From Simkania sp. (GTDB taxonomy: Bacteria; Chlamydiota; Chlamydiia; Chlamydiales; Rhabdochlamydiaceae), in assembly GCA_018333475.1 (NCBI GenBank), contig JAGXTH010000019.1, forward strand, positions 1 through 44,207: 44,207 bases of DNA. Reading direction: 5' to 3'. The notes under the pieces are model-generated. The model was not told the DNA's origin. It saw only the letters and a program-made list of their open reading frames with translations, and did not search any database. This document shows, one piece after another, positions 34,988-43,246 of the stretch (the first letter of the stretch is position 1; the number at the start of each line of letters is the position of its first letter). A program made the position numbers and the translations under genes.

Positions 34988-35045
34988 AAGGAGAACGGCA
35001 CTCTGCCCAACTCTTTTAGGGTGCCCGTGCCGTTAATCGAATATG
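34988..35045 (+). promoter_or_regulatory. Split ribosome-binding site bridged by a hairpin
   Basis: AAGGAG at 34988-34993 is followed directly by a perfect eight-pair stem (AACGGCAC at 34994-35001, GTGCCGTT at 35027-35034) with an inner GCCC/GGGT pair, then eight bases, then the ATG at 35043. Unfolded, the Shine-Dalgarno is 49 bases from the start; folded, it is effectively eight. No other Shine-Dalgarno precedes the ATG. Confidence 0.5.
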
Positions 35046-36053
35046 TCGATCACTCTAGAAGAAATCAATACCATTCGTCGTGCATTTCGTCCAGAAGAGC
35101 TCCCCAGAGCTCCTAAGGGAACTACAGACACAAAACAGTCTGAATGTATACCTCTTCGTTTAGCACAAGCCTCCATGGAGAGCTTAGAGTCCAAAAAAGC
35201 AGAGGTTTCTCTTTATTCCAAAGAAAGATTCTGGCAGTCCATCCTCGATTACGCAGAAACCGAGATGAGAATCATAGATGCTATATCAAAAGTTTTGTCC
35301 ATGAGAAAAGCTAGTAATGTACAAATCATCTATCAAAAAAGCCTCGCGTCCTTAGAAGTTAAAATTAAAGCTTTGCTAAAAAAAATACAAACCTCTCCTC
35401 TAACCCAAAAGGAAGAAGATTCTCTTATAGCGCAGGTTGGTCGATATCGACGGATTGAAGCGCTGTTATTCTCGAATCAGCCTATTGTCAATACAGAGAA
35501 AAGTCCCTTGCAACAACAAGCAGAACAAAGATGGTCTGATTGCATAATCACAACTAAGAGGACTTTGGATGAGATTCACAAAAGTTCAACATCTGCAATG
35601 CCTATGAATAACCATGGAAAACCAGATACTATCAATCAATCTTCCAGGGCAATCTGCCGTACTATTTTACAACAACTCCCCCCACCAAAAAAAACACCAG
35701 GAGAATTACATCTTGGGGTGAAAAATTTTTTAAAATCTTGGCATGTAAAATTGCGCTATTTAGAAGAAGAACTCAAAAAAAACAAGGAACTATTGGTATC
35801 AAAAGCAGCTATCCGTTGTGAATATATCGACCTAATTCGTAACTATATCGACCTGGCTACATTCACTCATTCTGAAACATCTATATCCCATTCTCAGGGT
35901 ATACAGAATAGGTTGGATGGCCTAAATACCGAACTCCGTGGTCTAGCAACATCAATCACTGCACTAGAAAAACAAGTCCAGGACTGTGCATCTGAGCTAG
36001 AATTACTACACGATTTTTTTGAACAAGAAGAGCAAGATTGGAGACTTGTCTGA
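35043..36053 (+). CDS. Unrecognised coiled-coil protein inserted between pkn5 and sctC
   Basis: A 336-residue protein that I do not recognise. It is largely alpha-helical with coiled-coil potential at about residues 60-150 and 220-330 (LRYLEEELKKNKELLVSKAA; ITALEKQVQDCASELELLHD). It has no membrane segment or signal peptide. The N-terminus is polar, compatible with a type III secretion signal, and a Ser/Pro-rich spacer lies in the middle. In Chlamydia pkn5 and sctC are adjacent, so this gene is an insertion, flanked by repeats on both sides. A secreted effector, translocator or regulator are all possible. An in-frame TAA just upstream fixes the start. Confidence 0.7.
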   Translation: MSITLEEINTIRRAFRPEELPRAPKGTTDTKQSECIPLRLAQASMESLESKKAEVSLYSKERFWQSILDYAETEMRIIDAISKVLSMRKASNVQIIYQKSLASLEVKIKALLKKIQTSPLTQKEEDSLIAQVGRYRRIEALLFSNQPIVNTEKSPLQQQAEQRWSDCIITTKRTLDEIHKSSTSAMPMNNHGKPDTINQSSRAICRTILQQLPPPKKTPGELHLGVKNFLKSWHVKLRYLEEELKKNKELLVSKAAIRCEYIDLIRNYIDLATFTHSETSISHSQGIQNRLDGLNTELRGLATSITALEKQVQDCASELELLHDFFEQEEQDWRLV

Positions 36054-36085
36054 CCTTGCGCTCAGTGAAGGTCGTTGCACAACTC

Positions 36086-36250
36086 ATACCAAACGCAATA
36101 AATAATTTCATATTTGAGCTGCGTGAAAGCTGTCGACAAATTGACGATCATAAACAGCATAGTATTAATGCAATACAATGCCGTTTACGATCGCCGATTT
36201 TCGGCGCTTTGACGCGGCTCAAATGTGAAGTTATTTGTTGCGTTTGGTAT
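36086..36250 (-). repeat. 165-bp palindromic repeat, copy B
   Basis: It reads as the exact reverse complement of copy A (7086-7250). It begins 32 bp after the stop of the 336-residue gene. The + strand frame is open for all 55 codons, starting IPNAINNFIFELRE. Confidence 0.93.
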
Positions 36251-36382
36251 CAGTACCTTTGGAAAAAATGATTCGTTTTAGCGAGATTTTAGATTTGAGC
36301 GAGCCCACATATACGAGACATCTCATAGGGGGCGAGCAAAAAACGAAAGATCGCAAAACGAGCATTTTTAACGAAGGTACTG
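36251..36382. repeat. 132-bp imperfect inverted repeat abutting copy B
   Basis: CAGTACCTT at 36251-36259 and AAGGTACTG at 36374-36382 are the ends. Inner arms continue with AAAAATG, TCGTTTT and GCTCGCCCC-like stretches paired with their complements. It starts at the very next base after copy B, so it looks like a second palindromic element inserted beside the first. It is followed by an 18-base sequence found again at 43171-43188. Confidence 0.7.
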
Positions 36383-36609
36383 AGTTATGCAGGGGTCTCT
36401 TTGAAGCAAAAAAACTAGATTTCCCGCATCCTTTCTGGAGTTTTTTTACCTCGCCTAACCAAGACTTCTCGAATGAAATTAGGTTGATTTTCCTATGAAT
36501 ATTTTCTGAATGCTGTATCAGTGAAAACTTACGTTTACAATAATTTCAAAAGTATTTTAGGATTCGGAACAAGTCTCTCTTCACAAAGCGCCGCAAAAAA
36601 TACTTTGCT
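36383..36609 (+). other. Region upstream of sctC
   Basis: About 230 bp without a gene. The 18-mer GTTATGCAGGGGTCTCTT lies at 36384-36401, with an identical copy at 43171-43188. No firm promoter or Shine-Dalgarno for sctC was identified. Confidence 0.35.
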
Positions 36610-39600
36610 ATGACCGACTTTTTATTGCGATGTAAACGATTCCGACTAGTCCAAAATGCCTTATGGGTAATGCTACCCAGTTTGCTGCACACCGCTCTCC
36701 CCAACTCCTTTTTGGAAGCCGATAGTTACATAGTTGCTGCTAATGCACCCTCTCAGACTCAACCACAGTCTGATACCTACCGCATCAATTTCAATAACAT
36801 CATGCTGACTGAGTATGTCAGATTCATTGCTAAAATCACCGGAAGTAATTTCACCTTCAATGAAAGTGACCTACAAATTCCAGTGACTATTGTCTCCGAA
36901 GAACAAGAAACCCTAGAAAGCATTTTCTCTGCTTTGACGCAAATTCTTAGGATCAATGGATTGAGTCTTTTAGAAGATCGAGGAAATTACATCATCTCTA
37001 AAAATCCTCTAGTCATACAAATTCCTGAAATCACTTCAGGTGATACCTTTGGACCCACTGAAACAAAAGCCCCCCTTGTTACCAGAGTATTTCGTATTCA
37101 CAATACCAATGTGAACTCGGTGGCTGCTATTGTCCACACGATGGTATCTCAAGGAGCCCTGATATCTGTTTCTATTGAGACTCATCAACTCATTGTCACC
37201 GATATAACAACAAATATCGATAAGATCGCTTCGTTGCTTGCCCTCATTGATATGCCTCACAGCCCTCTAGATATTGAAAGTTACACAGCTAAGTATGTAG
37301 CTACACCTGAGTTGTCTTCTTTAGCTCGCCAAATCTTAGAGCCTTTTATCGAAGGCAATCCGTTTATCTTTGTACAGCAGCCAGAAACAAATCAGATTTT
37401 CATTATTTCTACGCCTTATTTGATCGAGCGCGCTATCACGGTCTTACAAGATTTAGATGCCGAACCGAAAACAGCCCCATTAGGAAAAGCCGTCCCTTCT
37501 GAGAATATTTTTTTCTACAAAATTAGGCATCTTTCAAAGAAAGATCTCCTATCTGCTCTTGATAATGTGATAACACAACTAAAAAGTACTGCGCATCCAG
37601 CTACGCCTCTTATCACGATGCTAACGTCCTATCGTTATATCCAAGATTCTAATTCGATTTGTTTTATTGGAGATACAGGTACTTATGCCAAAATTCTTGA
37701 AGTTTTAGCTGGCATCGATGTACCTCCAAACCTCTCTGGAACACCGACGTTCTTCCTTTACCCTATCCAACATGTTTCAGCCACCCAACTGCTCGCTGCG
37801 ATTAAAGATTTCTGTGCAAAACTTACTGCTTCTTCGTCTGCAGATCCCAATTTTATTACAGCCTTGGAAAGCGGTCGTTATCTTAGTGAAAACAATGCCC
37901 TCATCTTTTCAGGACTACCTGACGTTCTCGCTAAAGTGCAAAGTACGATGCCTACGCTTGATCTTGTTCCAGATAATGCAGGATCTCAGTTTCTCATTTA
38001 CAAATTAGAAAATGATAACCTTACACAGATTGAGAACTCTCTTAGGGACTTTGTCGCTAATCTCCGTAAATCCACAACTCCAGATCTACCACTGATCGAT
38101 GTGATTAGTAGCTTGAACTATGTTAGTGATAGTCATTCACTGATTTTTACTGGCGACCGCACTACTTTAAACCGATTACGCAATGTTCTTACTTCCCTGG
38201 ATCAAGTAGAAGCTGGAAGCCGAGTTACAATCTATGTCTATCAACCAAAAAGCTCCAGCCAGTATCAACTCGAACTAGCGCTTAAACAGTTACTTGCCAC
38301 CCTAAAACAAGCCTCTGTTCCTGATAGCGCGCTAGTCTCCGTAGTAGAAAGTGCTAAATTTCTCCAAGAAACACAATCGTTTGTATTTTCTGGAACGCAG
38401 AATGCTCTGACTCGTTTTCAACAAATACTGCCAGCATTAGATGCTGCTGCTGCAAAGAAAGATCAACAATCTTTGTTCATTTATCAAATCCACTATCAAT
38501 CACCACAAGCCCTACAGGACACCCTAAAGGCCTTGGCTGCTAAACTGTCTAAGGAGAGTGGCACAGACCCCGATTTCTTGGCTGCAATCAACCACCTGGA
38601 GTATGTCAAAGAGACAAATTCCTTGATGTTCACAGGAACTCCTGCCGCCCTCGATCGCCTACGTCAATTAATGCCCACAATTGATATCGCCTCCTCTGTT
38701 CCTGCGTCTGATCAGTCCACTTTCTTTGTGTACCAGCTCAAAGCTGCTAACGACTCGCAGTTTGAACAATCCCTTGAGAGCCTGGTTAATCGTCTAAAGG
38801 CTACACAATCCCCTGACGCTGACTTGATCAGCGCTCTGGAAAGCTCTCACTATACCAAAGAAACAAATTCGGTTATTTTCACAGGTTCACAGGGAGCTCT
38901 TGCAAAAATACAACAACTTCTCCCCTCTTTAGACACCCTCAATAATGCTCAACAGCAAAGTAGCTTTTTTATTTATACTCCCAAAAAGGCTTCTACTGCA
39001 GATTTTCAACAGGCTATTAACACCTTTATTGCCAATCTTAAAACGGCACCAACTCCAGATGCAGAGCTCATTCAAGCTTTGGAATCGGGAAAGTATCTCA
39101 AAGAAACTAATTCTTTCACCTTTACGGGTAGTCCAGATGCAGTGGCTAGATTACATGAATTACTTCCCAGCCTTGATATTCCACCTCAATCTGCCAAATC
39201 CTCTTTCCAAATCTACCGCATTCAACACGCTAAAATGGCTAATTTAAAACTCTCTTTGGATACTTTTGTAAAAAACTTGCAAGCAGCTCCCCACCCTGAT
39301 GAGGCACTGATTCAAGCAATTCAATCCATGCGGTTCATTGAAGAGAGTAATTCTATCGTATTTACTGGTAACCAAGAAGCACTCGACCATCTAGCTCAAC
39401 TCATGCCAAGCTTTGATGTACAATGGGGCAGTACAGCACCTGTAGGATTACCAGCTAGCGATCATTTCTTTGTCTACAAACCCACCTATCGTAAAGATGG
39501 TGATCTCTTGAAGTCCCTTCAAGAAATGGCAAATAACCTAAAATCCTCTGGACTTGCCGACAACGCCCTCATCCGAGCTTTAGATACCGCCAAATGGGTA

Positions 39601-42147
39601 GCTTCTAGCAATTCCCTTGTCTTTTCAGGAGATACTGCGACTCTGGATAATATCAAGAATCTCATGGTCACCGTTGATACGCCAACCGCTGACCAATCTC
39701 TGCAAATCTATCTTTATCGTCCCATTAACGTGCCTTATGAGCAGCTCGAACAACTACTTAAAAATCTTACAGCCAAACTCGACGTAGGCAATCCTAGCGA
39801 CGCACAATTAAAAGAAGCCATTACGACGATGCAGTGGGTCTCTGCATCCCAATCACTAGCTTTTAAAGCACATGCAGATACCATTGATCGAATTAAACAA
39901 CTTATTACCTCTTTAGATATTCCTCCTGAAGGGGGCACGAAGCAACAAGTCTACTTCCTTTACAAACTCCAGTATGCTTCTATTGAAAACATTACATCTT
40001 ATTTAAATAAGATAGCTTCGAATCTTGGCGGCAGCACAATTCCCTCTCAAGGACTCATCGAAGTTATTCATAGTATTAAACCCGTTCCAGAGAACAATGC
40101 CGTTCTCCTCACAGGAGAGTCCAGTGCAGTGGATCAAGTCAAACAACTCATTGCACAATATGATACACCTGCCGCAGCTCCACCTAACTCGGGAGTCGTT
40201 TTCATCTTTAAGCCCAAATACATCGATCCCAAAGATCTACACGCTTCTCTTGAGACTTTAATCACAGATCTTTCTGGAACATCCACCGTAGATGCTCAAC
40301 TCATTGCTACATTACGATCTGCACGTATTATTGAAGCGAATAAATCTATTGCTTTCACCGGCACCTCTGCATCTATTGAGCAGCTTAAACTATTGATCAC
40401 TGACCTTGATACCCCTGATTCAGCAAAACAAATCCATCATGTCGGAGCTATGACTTTCTTTATCTATAAGATTCAATACGCTCCCTCATCCCAACTCATG
40501 GCCTCACTCAAGTCAGTCACGACTGACCTTGCTAAAGGCGGCATTGATGATAAAGACTTGGCGCAAACCATCAATTCGATGAAGTGGATCAAGGAAACGA
40601 ACTCTCTTCTCTTTACTGGGACCGAACCAACATTACAAAAAGTCCAAGCTCTGATCTCTAAATTTGATATTCCATCCTTGGCACCACCTCAACCCTTAAG
40701 ACCCATTGAGGCGCCTCCTAGTACCTATTCGATTTACCGACCACAGTTCAAACCTGGAGATCAATTGATCGAACTTCTCTGTGAGTTTGAGCAAAATCTA
40801 CGTATGGGTGGTGTAGAAAATCTTGGGCTTATTTCTACAATCAACAACCTGAAATGGATGGAAACTACCTGCTCTTTGATTATCACAGGCGATCAAGCAT
40901 CGATCACCAAAGTGCAAGAATTGCTCAAGCAATTTGATGTGCCTGATCAAAAACAATCCCTCATTAATCAAGATGCCCAACTTGGCGAAACTAGCTTCCT
41001 TGTTTATAAGCTACAATATCACCAAGGCGACGACATTCGTACCGCCCTCACTAGAGTATCTGCAGACTTACAAGACACCCATAAAGGGCAAAAATTACCT
41101 ATAGTAGACGCGATTAATGCCGTGCAGTGGATTCCTGTAACGAACTCTCTACTGACCTCCGGTCCACCAGATGTTCTGGCTAAAATTCGTGAATTGATTT
41201 TGAATCTCGACGTCCCATTACGCCAGGTATTCATTGAAGTCTTAATTCTCCAAACCTCTTTGAGTAATAACCAATCCATTGGATTGTCTTGGTCAGGAAG
41301 AGCCCAATATAAAAATCAATTCTCAGGACAAACTGGAAATTTCCAACCCCCTGGAACTGATCCTATTATTGGATCTATGTATGCACCTATCAATGCATCT
41401 ACCTTCCCTTCGGTTAATAATTTTGTTACCCCAGGAGGATTCGATCTCGGAGCTATTGGTGATGTCATTCTCCATAATGGACAGACATTCTTTACTCTAG
41501 GGTCCTTTATCCAAGCTCTACAAACAGATTCCGATACTGCTATCATCACCAACCCTAAGTTCATTGCCCAAGATAGTAACAATGCGACCATCTTTTTTGG
41601 TCTCAACGTTCCGTTCACAGGCTCACAAATCCAAATCACTGGTGCTGCTGGCTCAAGCAGTCAAAGCTTGGAATATCGCAACGTTGGAAATAACCTTAGC
41701 ATCACTCCAACGCTTGGCAGTGGCGATCTGATCACCCTAGATATCAACACCAACCTGAGCTCAACGACTGCAGCACCGAGCGGAGTTCCTCCGACCACTG
41801 GAATTACAACTTCACAAACAACGATCACCACGCGCGTCCAGGTGCCTGATGGTCATTTTATTTGCCTTACAGGCCAGTTGCAAGACAGCAAGAGTCACAC
41901 TCGGAACCAAATTCCATGCCTTGGTGGCTTACCGCTTATTGGTCTTGCATTCCAAAACGCTGCCCGTACTCTGCAAAAAGACAACCTCATGATCTTTGTT
42001 AAGCCAACTATCATGAAAACATTTGATGAGTACAAACAGCTAACACAAAACCAAGAAGACCTCATGAAAGACACTTCAGGATTACCTGTCCTGAAAGAAG
42101 AACTCGATGAAGGTTTAGATTGGGTAAAAACGCCTGACAATGAATGA
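36610..42147 (+). CDS. sctC: Giant T3SS outer-membrane secretin SctC with about 15 tandem N-domain modules
   Basis: An 1845-residue protein. The N-terminal signal region (about 1-45) is followed by an N0-like domain (INFNNIMLTEYVRFIAKITG) and an N1-like domain (VFRIHNTNVNSVAAIVHTMV), plus one more. Residues about 298-1536 hold some fifteen tandem modules of about 75 residues, each with F-F-(I/V)-Y at the start, a D/A-LI-A-L helix, ETNS-(I/L)-FTG, and a closing LLPSLDIP-like helix. The secretin core follows (about 1537-1800) with VFIEVLILQTS, ALQTDSDTAIITNPKF, TRVQVPDGHFICLTGQL and GLPLIGLAF. Chlamydial CdsC is about half this length. The core is normal, so the protein should form an outer-membrane ring with a very long periplasmic stalk. 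Confidence 0.93.
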   Translation: MTDFLLRCKRFRLVQNALWVMLPSLLHTALPNSFLEADSYIVAANAPSQTQPQSDTYRINFNNIMLTEYVRFIAKITGSNFTFNESDLQIPVTIVSEEQETLESIFSALTQILRINGLSLLEDRGNYIISKNPLVIQIPEITSGDTFGPTETKAPLVTRVFRIHNTNVNSVAAIVHTMVSQGALISVSIETHQLIVTDITTNIDKIASLLALIDMPHSPLDIESYTAKYVATPELSSLARQILEPFIEGNPFIFVQQPETNQIFIISTPYLIERAITVLQDLDAEPKTAPLGKAVPSENIFFYKIRHLSKKDLLSALDNVITQLKSTAHPATPLITMLTSYRYIQDSNSICFIGDTGTYAKILEVLAGIDVPPNLSGTPTFFLYPIQHVSATQLLAAIKDFCAKLTASSSADPNFITALESGRYLSENNALIFSGLPDVLAKVQSTMPTLDLVPDNAGSQFLIYKLENDNLTQIENSLRDFVANLRKSTTPDLPLIDVISSLNYVSDSHSLIFTGDRTTLNRLRNVLTSLDQVEAGSRVTIYVYQPKSSSQYQLELALKQLLATLKQASVPDSALVSVVESAKFLQETQSFVFSGTQNALTRFQQILPALDAAAAKKDQQSLFIYQIHYQSPQALQDTLKALAAKLSKESGTDPDFLAAINHLEYVKETNSLMFTGTPAALDRLRQLMPTIDIASSVPASDQSTFFVYQLKAANDSQFEQSLESLVNRLKATQSPDADLISALESSHYTKETNSVIFTGSQGALAKIQQLLPSLDTLNNAQQQSSFFIYTPKKASTADFQQAINTFIANLKTAPTPDAELIQALESGKYLKETNSFTFTGSPDAVARLHELLPSLDIPPQSAKSSFQIYRIQHAKMANLKLSLDTFVKNLQAAPHPDEALIQAIQSMRFIEESNSIVFTGNQEALDHLAQLMPSFDVQWGSTAPVGLPASDHFFVYKPTYRKDGDLLKSLQEMANNLKSSGLADNALIRALDTAKWVASSNSLVFSGDTATLDNIKNLMVTVDTPTADQSLQIYLYRPINVPYEQLEQLLKNLTAKLDVGNPSDAQLKEAITTMQWVSASQSLAFKAHADTIDRIKQLITSLDIPPEGGTKQQVYFLYKLQYASIENITSYLNKIASNLGGSTIPSQGLIEVIHSIKPVPENNAVLLTGESSAVDQVKQLIAQYDTPAAAPPNSGVVFIFKPKYIDPKDLHASLETLITDLSGTSTVDAQLIATLRSARIIEANKSIAFTGTSASIEQLKLLITDLDTPDSAKQIHHVGAMTFFIYKIQYAPSSQLMASLKSVTTDLAKGGIDDKDLAQTINSMKWIKETNSLLFTGTEPTLQKVQALISKFDIPSLAPPQPLRPIEAPPSTYSIYRPQFKPGDQLIELLCEFEQNLRMGGVENLGLISTINNLKWMETTCSLIITGDQASITKVQELLKQFDVPDQKQSLINQDAQLGETSFLVYKLQYHQGDDIRTALTRVSADLQDTHKGQKLPIVDAINAVQWIPVTNSLLTSGPPDVLAKIRELILNLDVPLRQVFIEVLILQTSLSNNQSIGLSWSGRAQYKNQFSGQTGNFQPPGTDPIIGSMYAPINASTFPSVNNFVTPGGFDLGAIGDVILHNGQTFFTLGSFIQALQTDSDTAIITNPKFIAQDSNNATIFFGLNVPFTGSQIQITGAAGSSSQSLEYRNVGNNLSITPTLGSGDLITLDINTNLSSTTAAPSGVPPTTGITTSQTTITTRVQVPDGHFICLTGQLQDSKSHTRNQIPCLGGLPLIGLAFQNAARTLQKDNLMIFVKPTIMKTFDEYKQLTQNQEDLMKDTSGLPVLKEELDEGLDWVKTPDNE
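37501..41218 (+). repeat. Fifteen-fold tandem module array in sctC
   Basis: Residues 298-1536 divide into fifteen units, beginning for example ENIFFYK, TFFLYPI, QFLIYKL, SLFIYQI, TFFVYQL, SFFIYTP, SFQIYRI, HFFVYKP, TFFIYKI and SFLVYKL. Each has a central ETNS-FTG or similar. Units differ at many positions, so the array is old or fast-diverging and not a recent slippage product. The central units (about 5-9) look closest to each other. Confidence 0.9.
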
Positions 42148-42482
42148 CCAGACACTCCCAAAAGCTCACTAAGACAGCATTCAACAATAGAACTCTTTCG
42201 ATGTCCTCTGTTACCTCTTTAATAGATTACAGGCCAGAAGCTAAACTTCTAGATAGCCATGGCATCCCCACATTAGATTTTGTTTCAAAATCTTTTGCTT
42301 CTGCGGCACGACGTTGGCTTAAGGCCAATACTCCTCAAGCACACATACAAGAAATGCCTGCAAAACATCTCATGTTTTGGGAATACCCTGATCTATTTAA
42401 CCAATATCTCGATACATTTTTAGATGGCTCGCACACGATTCCTGTGAATGAAAATACTCGAGTAGAAAAAGAAAAGGTTTGA
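42144..42482 (+). CDS. Hypothetical protein downstream of sctC
   Basis: A 112-residue protein of unknown family. Its ATG overlaps the sctC stop codon (ATGA), implying translational coupling. A second in-frame ATG at 42201 would give 93 residues beginning MSSVTSLIDYRPEAK. It is soluble-looking, with a helical middle (FVSKSFASAARRWLKA) and a W/Y-rich segment (LMFWEYPDLFNQYLDTFLDG). In Chlamydia the genes after sctC are the CT675/CT676 pair, which this does not resemble. Confidence 0.55.
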   Translation: MTRHSQKLTKTAFNNRTLSMSSVTSLIDYRPEAKLLDSHGIPTLDFVSKSFASAARRWLKANTPQAHIQEMPAKHLMFWEYPDLFNQYLDTFLDGSHTIPVNENTRVEKEKV

Positions 42483-42484
42483 CA

Positions 42485-42982
42485 ATGGAACACCTTTGGC
42501 AAGTACTTAGCGGAGCTCCTTGGTGGGTGTATGTTCTATTTATTTATCTAGTGAATATTGGTATCAAATCGACACAACCTCGTACAATCTCTATCACAAG
42601 AGTCGCCCTATTGCCTCTTGTGTTTGTCGTGTGGTCCGTTTACACACTCTATGGGAAAGTAATTCTAGGATTTTCATCCCTCATCCTATTGTGGATTGTT
42701 TTTCTTGCCCTAGGAACTTATTTGGGGATCAAAGAAGTACATTCTTGGCACATTCATAAGGATCGGCATAAACAATCGATCACGATCCCAGGAAACTATT
42801 CCACTTTGGTGTTAATCCTCCTCATTTTTGTCTTAAAGTTTTTCTGGGGGTATTTCTATGCCACCCATACTAACATCCCCTATTGGATGTACTTCTTAGA
42901 TACACTCACATCTTCTTTAGCCACTGGTTTTTTTGTAGGGCGATCCTGCTTTTTTTTGAAAAGCTACTATAGAAAACACTAA
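42485..42982 (+). CDS. DUF6622-like integral membrane protein
   Basis: A 165-residue protein with about five hydrophobic helices. The N-terminal part (WWVYVLFIYLVNIGIKSTQP then VALLPLVFVVWSVYTLYG) resembles DUF6622 membrane proteins of unknown function. The frame extends to a TTG at 42479, but the ATG at 42485, two bases after the previous stop, is a better start. Copy C of the palindromic repeat begins 8 bp after its stop. Confidence 0.65.
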   Translation: MEHLWQVLSGAPWWVYVLFIYLVNIGIKSTQPRTISITRVALLPLVFVVWSVYTLYGKVILGFSSLILLWIVFLALGTYLGIKEVHSWHIHKDRHKQSITIPGNYSTLVLILLIFVLKFFWGYFYATHTNIPYWMYFLDTLTSSLATGFFVGRSCFFLKSYYRKH

Positions 42983-42990
42983 ATCTGGTT

Positions 42991-43155
42991 ATACCAAACG
43001 CAACAAATAACTTCACATTTGAGCCGCGTCAAAGCGCCGAAAATCGGCGATTGTAAACGGCATTGTATTGCATTAATACTATGCTGTTTATGATCGTCAA
43101 TTTGTCGACAGCTTTCACGCAGCTCAAATATGAAATTATTTATTGCGTTTGGTAT
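42991..43155 (+). repeat. 165-bp palindromic repeat, copy C
   Basis: Same orientation as copy A, with a single base difference (GATTGTAAAC for GATCGTAAAC). It begins 8 bp after the DUF6622-like gene's stop codon. In its open frame the change replaces one Arg with Gln. Confidence 0.93.
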
Positions 43156-43170
43156 TATTAAATATATTGG

Positions 43171-43246
43171 GTTATGCAGGGGTCTCTTGGGGGTAATATC
43201 CACTTGCGTATATGCCTCCAGAGGTTGAGTCCGAAAATCGGCTAAT
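43171..43246 (-). repeat. 18-mer repeat and truncated TIR-element interior
   Basis: GTTATGCAGGGGTCTCTT at 43171-43188 is identical to 36384-36401. From 43186, TTGGGGG, CCTCCA and a (GTC)CGAAAATCGGCT-like stretch follow the spacing of the reverse complement of 34494-34543 in the complete TIR element, including its central hairpin. No terminal inverted repeat is present, so it is a decayed copy. Confidence 0.5.

Noticed and set aside
36038-36271. 77-codon frame across copy B, and the 74-codon - strand frame across copy C
   Set aside because: These are the open frame of the palindromic repeat itself; nothing indicates an independent protein.
36235-36498. 87-codon + strand frame upstream of sctC
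   Set aside because: It covers the 132-bp inverted repeat and has no family resemblance or ribosome-binding site.
36610-42147. CRISPR-like array in the repetitive sctC region
   Set aside because: The repetition is at protein level with diverged DNA and no constant repeat-spacer structure; it is one continuous reading frame.
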